From assembly GCA_003258735.1 (NCBI GenBank), contig QHME01000009.1, forward strand, positions 1,796 through 59,884: a DNA stretch of 58,089 bases, given 5' to 3'. Positions within the stretch are counted from its first letter, which is position 1. Each line of letters starts with the position of its first letter. This document shows positions 16,029 through 23,244 of this stretch, one piece after another. Below the pieces are notes generated by a model. That model searched no databases. It was not told where the DNA came from and saw nothing but the letters and a program-made list of their open reading frames with translations. The position numbers and the translations under genes were made by a program. The DNA is from Candidatus Melainabacteria bacterium. GTDB taxonomy: Bacteria; Cyanobacteriota; Vampirovibrionia; Gastranaerophilales; Gastranaerophilaceae.

Positions 16029-16902
16029 GCTTAATACACCTCAAATAATGCTCGTTGAAATCTTTACAGCCACAAGTCAGGCGGATGTTTTCAAACGGAT
16101 ATTTGGCACAGATCTTATTTGCGATTGGTCGTGAAACTTCATCATTATCAACAAAAAGATAATGCTTTTTGTATTTATCAAATTCTATGCGGTCAATATG
16201 TTTTAGCATAGAATTTATTCCGTTTGTCGGCGTTACAATATGATATTTGCTTGATTGTCCGTGTTCATTCAAGTGTTGCCATAACGCGTAGGCATCCAAA
16301 AATCCCTCTACTATACACAAAATTTCTGTATCTTTTGAATAAGAATTTACTTCAGAAAGATTATTTGGGGAGCCTTTTGAACGACAAATTCCTTTCTTTG
16401 AAAAATCTCTTGGACGAAGTTCATAACCTAAAATATTCATGCCCCCATCAGTTCGATAGCCATAATTTGGGAAAACCCATTTGTCATCTTGCCAACTAAA
16501 TCCAATATTCATAAATTCAACAGTCTTTTTTGTAATGCCACGTTTTTTATAAATTAATTCTAACAATTCATCATTATCCAACAAGTAATCATTGCGAGTG
16601 TCAAATGCAAATGCATAGTATATCTGTATATCTGGTGTTAAAGAAATACAATCATCTTGGTACTCATATTGTGTCGGTAGACTTAAACTTCTTAATCTAG
16701 GATTGCTCATAATCTTTCTAAAAATCTTTTTTGAATGTTCTGGATTGGCAAAACAATGCAATATTCCTTTCTGCTCATTAAATTTTAAGTTGTCTTTACC
16801 TGTATCCATGCAGTAAGGACATTGGAATATAAATTCATTTCCTTGAACCTTATTAAAATAAGGTGTTAAGTAATATAAAACTTGTCCAATATTTAATTTC
16901 AT
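15994..16902 (-). CDS. Primase-like protein (CHC2 zinc finger + TOPRIM)
   Basis: 302 residues. A zinc-binding site is visible as Cys28, Cys31, Cys50 and His56 (QCPYCMDTG ... LHCFANPEH), as in DnaG-type primases. A TOPRIM domain follows with ILCIVEGFLDAYALW (the conserved Glu) and HYLFVDNDE (the DxD). It is shorter than DnaG (about 600 residues) and lacks the helicase-binding C-terminus, as usual for element-encoded primases. GGAGG precedes the start. It probably primes replication of the island together with the DUF3987 protein encoded upstream. Confidence 0.8.
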   Translation of the reverse strand: MKLNIGQVLYYLTPYFNKVQGNEFIFQCPYCMDTGKDNLKFNEQKGILHCFANPEHSKKIFRKIMSNPRLRSLSLPTQYEYQDDCISLTPDIQIYYAFAFDTRNDYLLDNDELLELIYKKRGITKKTVEFMNIGFSWQDDKWVFPNYGYRTDGGMNILGYELRPRDFSKKGICRSKGSPNNLSEVNSYSKDTEILCIVEGFLDAYALWQHLNEHGQSSKYHIVTPTNGINSMLKHIDRIEFDKYKKHYLFVDNDEVSRPIANKICAKYPFENIRLTCGCKDFNEHYLRCIKPKQQGNEYYLI

Positions 16903-16991
16903 TTATATAAACCTCCGTTAGTGTTGTTAAAGTTGTAATTGTACCGTTTGGGAATCATTTCGACAATTCCCGCTATTCGTTGTCGTCGCAA

Positions 16992-17019
16992 CTATTGTCA
17001 AGAAAGACATTGACAATAG
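16992..17019. repeat. Hairpin and AACGAC repeats between primase and DUF3987 genes
   Basis: CTATTGTCAA (16992-17001) and TTGACAATAG (17010-17019) pair perfectly over 10 bp with an 8-nt loop. GTCGTCGCAA lies to the left, and two copies of AACGAC lie to the right. Neither strand has a run of T after the stem, so it is not a plain terminator. Its place between two replication genes makes an origin or protein-binding site possible. Confidence 0.45.
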
Positions 17020-17037
17020 TAACGACAGTAACGACTA

Positions 17038-18465
17038 TTAAATTAAATCATCAAGAGTTTGCGTATTTTTGCTTAATTCTTGTGATTCTTGTTGAATTAA
17101 TGTATATTTAGTGCCTGAATTACGATTAATTGTTTCTGTTTGCAATATGTAACCTTTTTCAAGTGCCATTTCTCGCAAAGAATCAATATAATCGTCAAAA
17201 CGATCCTTAAATTTATCTCGAGATATTCCAAAATCTTGAAATTTATTATATATAAGTTCACTTCTAGTAAAGCCTTTTCCTAAATTATCTTTAAAAAATC
17301 CCCATAACTTATCATAGGCATCACCTTCGATTGGTCTATAATTACGGAATGTTTTAAAATCTTGGGATATGAATTCTACAGTATCAATAGCCTGTTGCAT
17401 ATCATTCGTATCCACAATTAATTCAGTTGGATGATTTAAACAAGCATAAAGACAGGCTATTTTTATTGCTTTATGCTGTCTGCTTTGGATTTCCTTTTTT
17501 CTTAAAACATCTTCTGTTGCATTTTCAAGTTCTTCCATTTTTACTTTATAGGGATAATGCACGTCTTTTAATGCTTCATCAGTTATTTCATAAGTCGCAT
17601 TTGTTGGGATTTTGTTAAACATTTCCCATAATTGTTCAGAAAGTTTTTTGCAATCTTTATAAAATTGTTGCTCTTTTTTAAATGCGATTTCTTTATCATA
17701 TTCAATTTCTTTATTTCTTGGTTTTTGAAATGAAATAACGCATCTCCTGCTTAATCCTGTTTGCATTAATAGATTAAACATATACCTCAAATTTCCGCCA
17801 GAAAACAATGATGGATCAGAAAGTAATAGGCAATTAATCGGTACATTTTCAATATTTGCTTCACGTTTGCCATATTTTATTGATTTAGAGGTAATTTTCC
17901 CATCATAACCGTCATATAAACAACTAAGGAACTGTTTTTCTGAATTTTGTGCTGCTTCCAAAAACAAACCAAATTCCGACATTTTATATGTAATTGCTCC
18001 AAACCCTGCATCATTAAGAACTTTTGCATCTTCAAACAATCCTTCTTGCGTACCATCAACAACTTCTAATATTGGACAACGAATTGATTTTTCGGCTTCT
18101 TTTATTAATGCTTTTATTTGCTTATTTTTGCTATTAGTATATTCTTCGTGTATTTCTTGTTTCTTTTTTGCATAATATTTTTCCGCATTTTCTTTAAACC
18201 AATCTCTAAATTGTTTAAAAATAAAATTATCATATTCATTGGATAGCCTATCTTTACCACCACCTGATGGAAGAAAAACTATCGTATAATAATTTGGAAA
18301 ATCAATTTTTTCAAATTCTTTATACTTAACTCTTTTGTTTGTTAGCATTTGAGCCATTTTTAAGACCTGAATTGAAATAATAACACTTTTGTCTGTGTTT
18401 TTATAACGGTTTGCAAATACGTTTAATATTTCACTCATAATTTTTGGTAGATTAATTTCTGTCAT
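17038..18465 (-). CDS. DUF3987-type replication/helicase-like protein
   Basis: 475 residues. The N-terminal part contains TIVFLPSGGGKDRLSNEYDNF, a P-loop-like GGGK motif of the type seen in DUF3987 proteins, which accompany primases in phages, plasmids and satellites. DUF3987 is thought to be a helicase-like DnaB substitute; that function is an inference. Later stretches (RPIEGDAYDKLWGFF and GKGFTRSEL) are consistent with a C-terminal winged-helix region. GGAG lies upstream of the start. The start overlaps the end of the excisionase-like gene by 14 nt. Confidence 0.7.
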   Translation of the reverse strand: MTEINLPKIMSEILNVFANRYKNTDKSVIISIQVLKMAQMLTNKRVKYKEFEKIDFPNYYTIVFLPSGGGKDRLSNEYDNFIFKQFRDWFKENAEKYYAKKKQEIHEEYTNSKNKQIKALIKEAEKSIRCPILEVVDGTQEGLFEDAKVLNDAGFGAITYKMSEFGLFLEAAQNSEKQFLSCLYDGYDGKITSKSIKYGKREANIENVPINCLLLSDPSLFSGGNLRYMFNLLMQTGLSRRCVISFQKPRNKEIEYDKEIAFKKEQQFYKDCKKLSEQLWEMFNKIPTNATYEITDEALKDVHYPYKVKMEELENATEDVLRKKEIQSRQHKAIKIACLYACLNHPTELIVDTNDMQQAIDTVEFISQDFKTFRNYRPIEGDAYDKLWGFFKDNLGKGFTRSELIYNKFQDFGISRDKFKDRFDDYIDSLREMALEKGYILQTETINRNSGTKYTLIQQESQELSKNTQTLDDLI

Positions 18466-18709
18466 GGTTTTGTTCTCCTTTTCTGTAATCTTTCATATTT
18501 CTAATGGCTTCCATTCTCAATGTTGATTCAAACAATTCCGCATCAATAAGGTATTTCCCACGTTTACCACCAATCTTGATAGCGGGATAAACTCCTTGCC
18601 TTATTCCCATTCGTATTGAATACTCTGAAATGCCAAAATATTTAACAGCCTCCTGAATTGTAAACATTTGTTTTGGTGTAACCTGTTTTATTTTTTTGTT
18701 TTCTGTCAT
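18452..18709 (-). CDS. Excisionase-like helix-turn-helix protein
   Basis: 85 residues with a MerR/excisionase-type fold: MFTIQEAVKYFGISEYSIRMGIRQGVYPAIKIGGKRGKYLIDAELFE, where the helix-turn-helix is followed by the 'I...GxRGxYLID' wing. Such proteins direct excision or activate element genes. AAGGAGG is 6 nt upstream of the ATG. It is the first gene of the minus-strand replication operon and is divergent from the repressor gene, the usual switch arrangement of temperate elements. Confidence 0.75.
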   Translation of the reverse strand: MTENKKIKQVTPKQMFTIQEAVKYFGISEYSIRMGIRQGVYPAIKIGGKRGKYLIDAELFESTLRMEAIRNMKDYRKGEQNHDRN

Positions 18710-18774
18710 AAAACCTCCTTTTGTCCTAAGTTGCCAATTATATAATTGACAGAGAGAATTTCCCTGTGTTTTAA

Positions 18775-18886
18775 TTGTGGATATAAAATATTTTTATCCA
18801 CAAAACTATTAATGCACGAAAAACCGCTAATCTACTGGTTAGCACAATGCGAGATAATTATGGATAAAATAGTTATATTATCCACA
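18775..18886. promoter_or_regulatory. Switch region: two palindromic operators containing DnaA-box sequences
   Basis: TTGTGGATA (18775-18783) and TATCCACAA (18795-18803) form a 9-bp perfect inverted repeat around an 11-bp AT centre. A second, TGGATAA (18861-18867) and TTATCCA (18878-18884), follows. Both right halves contain the perfect DnaA box TTATCCACA (18794-18802 and 18878-18886). They lie between the divergent excisionase-like and repressor genes, so they are likely repressor operators, and DnaA may also bind. Confidence 0.6.
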
Positions 18887-18902
18887 AAAAGGGAATATAA
18901 AA

Positions 18903-19613
18903 ATGAAAAATAGTAGAATACTTCACGAAGATTTTTATACAAGACTAGAAGATACAATTAACGATAGTAAGAAAAGTTATGTAGAACTTGAAAAAATTAC
19001 AGGAATACCTGATTCAACATTAAATTCATATGTAAATTATCGAAGAGGAGCAAGTGTTGAAAATTTAACAAAATTCTGCTCTAAGTTAAAAGTTTCATCT
19101 GATTTTTTGATAGGTTTAAGCCCTTGTAAAAGTTTAAAAAATTATCCAATGGTTAATACGACAGGATTGACCGAACGCTCATTAAATGCTTTGGAATCAA
19201 TGAACAAGTATAATCCTGAACAAATAGAAACATTAAACTTTCTTTTAAGTTCAGATGTTTCAGGTATTCCGTTTGCGAATTTCCTATACTATCTTGGAAA
19301 ATATTTGAAAATTTATAAAAAAAGCCAATCTAATAATAAGCGAAATTTAAAAGCAAGGAGGATTTATGCAATAAGACATAACATTTCATATAAAGAAGTA
19401 CTTACAATGGATCTCTATAAAGAACAAGAGTTCTTAGATATTTTAGATTCACTCCCACCAGAAAAGTTTGAAGATAAAATGGATATTTCAATGTACAAAG
19501 CACAAAGAGCATTACAGCGACTTATAGATTTTTCAATAAATGAAATGCTCAAAAAAGAAAAGGCACAGCCACGAATAAAAAAACGTAATAGAAAAAGTGA
19601 GGACAAAAAATAA
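18903..19613 (+). CDS. XRE-type repressor of the island
   Basis: 236 residues. An N-terminal Cro/C1-type helix-turn-helix (about 14-65) reads ...VELEKITGIPDSTLNSYVNYRRGASVENLTKFCSKLKVSSDFLIGL. The rest is helical, with a basic tail. There is no LexA-like peptidase motif, so derepression would not be by self-cleavage. AAGGGAA lies upstream of the start. It is divergent from the excisionase-like gene across the palindromic operators, and its stop codon overlaps the integrase ATG by 1 nt (TAATG), so repressor and integrase are co-transcribed. Confidence 0.8.
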   Translation: MKNSRILHEDFYTRLEDTINDSKKSYVELEKITGIPDSTLNSYVNYRRGASVENLTKFCSKLKVSSDFLIGLSPCKSLKNYPMVNTTGLTERSLNALESMNKYNPEQIETLNFLLSSDVSGIPFANFLYYLGKYLKIYKKSQSNNKRNLKARRIYAIRHNISYKEVLTMDLYKEQEFLDILDSLPPEKFEDKMDISMYKAQRALQRLIDFSINEMLKKEKAQPRIKKRNRKSEDKK

Positions 19614-20995
19614 TGGCAAGCATAGAGAAACGTAAAGACGGTTCTTACAGAGTTATTGTTTCTTGTGGCTATGACGTAAGTGGTAAAAAGATTCGTAAAT
19701 ATAAGACAATTGAACTACCGCCTAATTTAACAGAACGTCAAAAACAAAAGGAACTTGAACGGCAAAAAATATTGTTTGAAAATGAAGTTCTAAACAAAAA
19801 TTATCTTGACGGTGAAAAAATAACTTTTGCAGAATTTACGAAAATATGGATTGAAAAACATGCAAAAATAAAATACGCACCTTCTTCATTAAAACCCTGT
19901 TTAGCAAGATTAAAAGATCGAATTATACCTGAATTAGGACATCACAAACTAAGCAAAATTCAAACCTATCACTTAGAAGAATTTTATAACAAATTAAGAA
20001 ATAATGGTTCTCGTCTTGAAGATTTTTATACTCCGACAAAAAATATGTCGGAGTTTTTGTCTAAATATAAGACTGGTGAACTTGTGCAAATAACAGGAAT
20101 TACAAATAAAACTTGCCTGCGATTAAAAAATGGCGAAAAAACAAATTACAAAACCGCTCAAAAAATTTGCAAAATATTTGACTTGAATGTGCAAAAGATG
20201 TTTAAAAGAACGAATAACACACCTTTATCAGATAAAACGATTAAAAACCATCACACAGATATTAGTTCAATATTTACTCTTGCAGAAAGATGGGATTTGA
20301 TTAGTTACAATCCTGCTCAAAAAGTTGACTTAGGCAAGATTTCAAAAAAACAAGTAAAATATTATGATGATGAACAAATAGCCAAACTCTTTAAAGAACT
20401 TGAGAGTGAACCATTAACATACAAAACAATTATTCACCTTGCAGTAGATATTGGTTTACGGTCTGGAGAACTATGCGGACTAAAATGGAAAGATATAGAT
20501 TTTAATACAGGCATTCTGACAATTAATAAACAACGTCAATATATCAGTACCTATGGAATAATGGAAAGACAGCCAAAAACAGAAAATGGTAATAGAACTG
20601 TTACATTATCATCTCAAATGCTTACAATGCTAAAACAGTACAGACAAAAGCAAGCAGAAGATAAATTAAAACTTGGTTCAGCATGGAAAAATGGAGAATA
20701 TTTATTCAAACATGATGATGGACAAGATTTGCATCCAACAAGACCTTATAAATGGTTTATGAATTTTTTGAAGCGACATGGTTTGCCTAAAATTACATTT
20801 CATGAACTTCGTCATACAAATGCAAGTTTGCTTATAGCAAATGGTGTAGATGCCGTAACTTTGAGTAAAAGACTGGGACATGCAGATAAAACTGTAACAT
20901 TAAATACTTATTCACACGTAATTCAAAGCAAAGAAACTCAAGCCGCAACTACAATGGACAATATATATTCAACGTTAAAGAGAAGATGTCTTTGA
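19613..20995 (+). CDS. Tyrosine integrase with an inserted XRE-like domain
   Basis: 460 residues. An N-terminal arm-binding domain (GSYRVIVSCGYD) is followed by a core-binding domain and a catalytic domain with all key residues: Arg in DIGLRSGEL, the HELRHT box, LGH and the nucleophile Tyr in NTYSHV. It recombines the 19-bp tRNA-Ser core. About 70 extra residues (133-203) split the core-binding domain; within them ELVQITGITNKTCLRLKNGE and TNYKTAQKICKIFDL look like an XRE helix-turn-helix. At the junction the DNA forms a terminator-like hairpin (20030-20058). It overlaps the repressor gene by 1 nt. Confidence 0.9.
   Translation: MASIEKRKDGSYRVIVSCGYDVSGKKIRKYKTIELPPNLTERQKQKELERQKILFENEVLNKNYLDGEKITFAEFTKIWIEKHAKIKYAPSSLKPCLARLKDRIIPELGHHKLSKIQTYHLEEFYNKLRNNGSRLEDFYTPTKNMSEFLSKYKTGELVQITGITNKTCLRLKNGEKTNYKTAQKICKIFDLNVQKMFKRTNNTPLSDKTIKNHHTDISSIFTLAERWDLISYNPAQKVDLGKISKKQVKYYDDEQIAKLFKELESEPLTYKTIIHLAVDIGLRSGELCGLKWKDIDFNTGILTINKQRQYISTYGIMERQPKTENGNRTVTLSSQMLTMLKQYRQKQAEDKLKLGSAWKNGEYLFKHDDGQDLHPTRPYKWFMNFLKRHGLPKITFHELRHTNASLLIANGVDAVTLSKRLGHADKTVTLNTYSHVIQSKETQAATTMDNIYSTLKRRCL
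20030..20058 (+). terminator. Terminator-like hairpin inside the integrase gene
   Basis: ACTCCGACA (20030-20038) and TGTCGGAGT (20046-20054) pair perfectly over 9 bp with a 7-nt loop, followed by TTTT. This has the form of an intrinsic terminator on the coding strand, but lies inside an intact reading frame at the boundary of the inserted XRE-like segment. Confidence 0.5.
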
Positions 20996-20997
20996 AG

Positions 20998-21714
20998 TCA
21001 AAGAAGATACTTTTTGAGGTAACGACACCATTCAGTAGCCAAGAAATTATCAATAGCCCTTTCTAAGTCAGAAAAATGCCTTTCTTGAACCAAAAATAAG
21101 TAATCCCTCACAGAATACCTTGAAGCCCTTAAATAAAACATTTTTGCATTTTTCGTTTTTTCCATATCTTTAAACCGGTAAAATCTTTTTAAATATTCCC
21201 TTTCAGGCTTTCTATCCCTATGATTATAAATAATTACCGTTGAACTCTTTTCATAATAATCTGCAACTTCCTGATAAGTTGTATATTTGTTTCCGTTTTT
21301 TGAATACGGTTTTGTACTTTTCACTTCAAGCCCATTATCGGGATCTAAAAATATTACATCTTGCTTCTGCAATTTCTTTAAGGCTTCCGAATGCCACTTA
21401 TCGCGATTTTGGGATTCTAACATTTTGTTCCAAAACAGGGCGTTTTCAAAAAGTTTCGCTCTTTCAAGCCTTGCAACTGTTCTATTTTTGCTCAATCCGA
21501 TTTTTTGTAAGGCACAATGTAAATCAATATCAGGAGTGTCGCAATCGCATTCTAAAAATTTTGTGTGCTTACCGTCAGTGAAGGTTTTTGAGTGTTCCGG
21601 TTCATCCGGTGTTAGATACCAGTTTAAACCTATACTGAAACCTGTTTTTTCAAGCCCTCTCAAAATTCCTAACTTTGTATAATCACCGACATCACCTGCA
21701 TATTGATTTTTCAT
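20998..21714 (-). CDS. Conserved hypothetical protein, 'QYxGDVGDYxK' family
   Basis: 238 residues beginning MKNQYAGDVGDYTKLGILRGL, followed by IGLNWYLTPDE, DGKHTKFLE, a central VIFLDPDNGLE and VIIYNHRDRK. I recognise this as a family of uncharacterised proteins found on phages and mobile elements. The DPDNG motif after a beta-strand recalls the D/NPPx motif of methyltransferases or an acidic nuclease site, but the reaction is unknown. AAGGTGGG lies 4 nt upstream of the start. It is convergent with the integrase gene (2-nt gap) and divergent from a small XRE gene across a 31-bp palindrome. Probably cargo. Confidence 0.7.
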   Translation of the reverse strand: MKNQYAGDVGDYTKLGILRGLEKTGFSIGLNWYLTPDEPEHSKTFTDGKHTKFLECDCDTPDIDLHCALQKIGLSKNRTVARLERAKLFENALFWNKMLESQNRDKWHSEALKKLQKQDVIFLDPDNGLEVKSTKPYSKNGNKYTTYQEVADYYEKSSTVIIYNHRDRKPEREYLKRFYRFKDMEKTKNAKMFYLRASRYSVRDYLFLVQERHFSDLERAIDNFLATEWCRYLKKYLL

Positions 21715-21738
21715 AACCCACCTTTCTTATTTACGTTA

Positions 21739-21769
21739 AACAAGGATTATTTATAAATAAATCCTTGTT
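21739..21769. promoter_or_regulatory. 31-bp palindromic operator
   Basis: AACAAGGATT (21739-21748) and AATCCTTGTT (21760-21769) are perfect inverted repeats around an AT centre (ATTTATAAATA). A related half-site, AACAACGATT, follows near 21790, and AATCGTTG lies near 21838. They lie between two divergent genes, one of which encodes an XRE regulator, so they are probably its autoregulatory sites. Confidence 0.6.
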
Positions 21770-21873
21770 ATTTGTTACTAATCTATAATAAACAACGATT
21801 ATTTGCAAACCGTATAACCTTAAAAAGTGTTTATAAGAATCGTTGACCTCATAACATGAAAGTGGGATTTATC

Positions 21874-22191
21874 ATGAAACTTAAAAAACTACTAGGAAAA
21901 AGAATACAGGAATTAAGAACTAAAAACGGCTTAAAGCAATCGGAACTAGCCGAAAAAGTTGGTATTGCAACAAAACATCAAAGCTGTATTGAAACAGGAA
22001 AGAATTATCCCTCTGCAGAATTGGTTGAAAATTATGCGAAAGTATTTGATGTTGATGTAACGGAAATGCTTGACATAACGCATATCAAAACAACAGATGA
22101 ACTATTAGTAGACATCTACTCAATGCTCAAAACAGCAAACGAAGAAGAAATTCTCATTGCTCATAAAATTTTAAAAGGGTTGTTACATTAG
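21874..22191 (+). CDS. Small XRE-family regulator
   Basis: 105 residues from ATG 21874 (MKLKKLLGKRIQEL); an in-frame ATG at 21856 is less likely because the homologous fold begins at the later Met and GTGGGA precedes it. The helix-turn-helix reads RTKNGLKQSELAEKVGIATKHQSCIETGKNYPSAELVENYAKVFDV. The C-terminal 30 residues are helical and could dimerise. It lies 46 nt upstream of the DUF2971 gene in the same direction, so it may regulate the DUF2971/ATPase cargo as well as the divergent gene. Confidence 0.8.
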   Translation: MKLKKLLGKRIQELRTKNGLKQSELAEKVGIATKHQSCIETGKNYPSAELVENYAKVFDVDVTEMLDITHIKTTDELLVDIYSMLKTANEEEILIAHKILKGLLH

Positions 22192-22237
22192 TTACATTAA
22201 TATTTGTAATATAATAAAAAAAGCTAGGTGGTAGTTT

Positions 22238-23182
22238 ATGGTAAAAAATAAAAAAGATCCCCTTTATGAAATAATTAAAGTTAGAAGAACATTGCAAGGT
22301 AAATTCGCAAAAGATAAGACTAATATAAATACTCCCACTATCTATCATTATACATCACCTGAAGGTGTATTAGGAATTTTGACTACCCATAAATTATGGT
22401 TATCAGAAATTACTTACATGAATGATGAATCAGAAATAACATATACTTTTGATTTATTAAAGAATATCTTAAATGAAAATAGTGATAATATTTCTCAATC
22501 TTTTAGAGAGGCAATTGAGAAAAGAGTAAAAAAACGAACTCAATTACCTTTAAATTTATTTGATTATGTGAATAGAGATTCTATATTTGTAGCTTGTTTT
22601 TCAACAAAAAATGACGAATTATCTCTTTGGAATTATTATACAAAAACTGGTAGTATGGCTGGATATAATATTGGGTTTAAAGTTGATAAGTTAGTTGAAA
22701 AAGTTAAATCTGAACTTAAAGTTATGTATCATTTTATATACGGAAAAACAATTTGTGATAAATACAAACAAGAAGGCTACATTAAAGAAGCAATTGAAGA
22801 ATATAACTTGCTTTATCAAAAAATGCCTACAACAGAGGATAAAAAAAATGTTCTGAAATCTTTTTGGGGGCTAATTCATATCTTTTCTTTATTTTTTAAA
22901 AAAGAAGCTTTTAAAAATGAAAATGAATATCGCTTTGTTATAACAGAATATACAGATATTTTGCAAAAACGAAATAGAGCGTTTCAAATTAATAATCGGA
23001 TTCAAAATGGATTAATAATTCCATATATTGAACTTGATTTTGATAAAGACTCTGTTTCTGAAATAACAATATCTCCTACAATTAAACAAATTTACTATAA
23101 GGCAGGAGTTGAAAGCCTATTACACCAAAATGAATATCATCAAACACAAGTAAAAATGTCAGAAATTCCTTTGAGATATTAA
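22238..23182 (+). CDS. DUF2971 domain protein
   Basis: 314 residues. The N-terminal YHYTSPEGVLGILTTHKLW and LSEITYMNDESEITY are diagnostic of DUF2971, and FVACFSTKNDELSLWNYY and EYRFVIT complete the family pattern. The Y-H-Y-T-S ... I opening resembles ADP-ribosyltransferase-like folds, but activity is not established. It has no signal peptide. AGGTGG lies upstream of the start. It is followed 62 nt later by the RloC-like ATPase gene, forming a probable two-gene unit at the right end of the island. Confidence 0.75.
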   Translation: MVKNKKDPLYEIIKVRRTLQGKFAKDKTNINTPTIYHYTSPEGVLGILTTHKLWLSEITYMNDESEITYTFDLLKNILNENSDNISQSFREAIEKRVKKRTQLPLNLFDYVNRDSIFVACFSTKNDELSLWNYYTKTGSMAGYNIGFKVDKLVEKVKSELKVMYHFIYGKTICDKYKQEGYIKEAIEEYNLLYQKMPTTEDKKNVLKSFWGLIHIFSLFFKKEAFKNENEYRFVITEYTDILQKRNRAFQINNRIQNGLIIPYIELDFDKDSVSEITISPTIKQIYYKAGVESLLHQNEYHQTQVKMSEIPLRY

Positions 23183-23244
23183 ACTCTTAAATTGCCGACA
23201 TGTCTAATTGTATAAAAAAATTCTTATCTTATTATTAAAATAAG

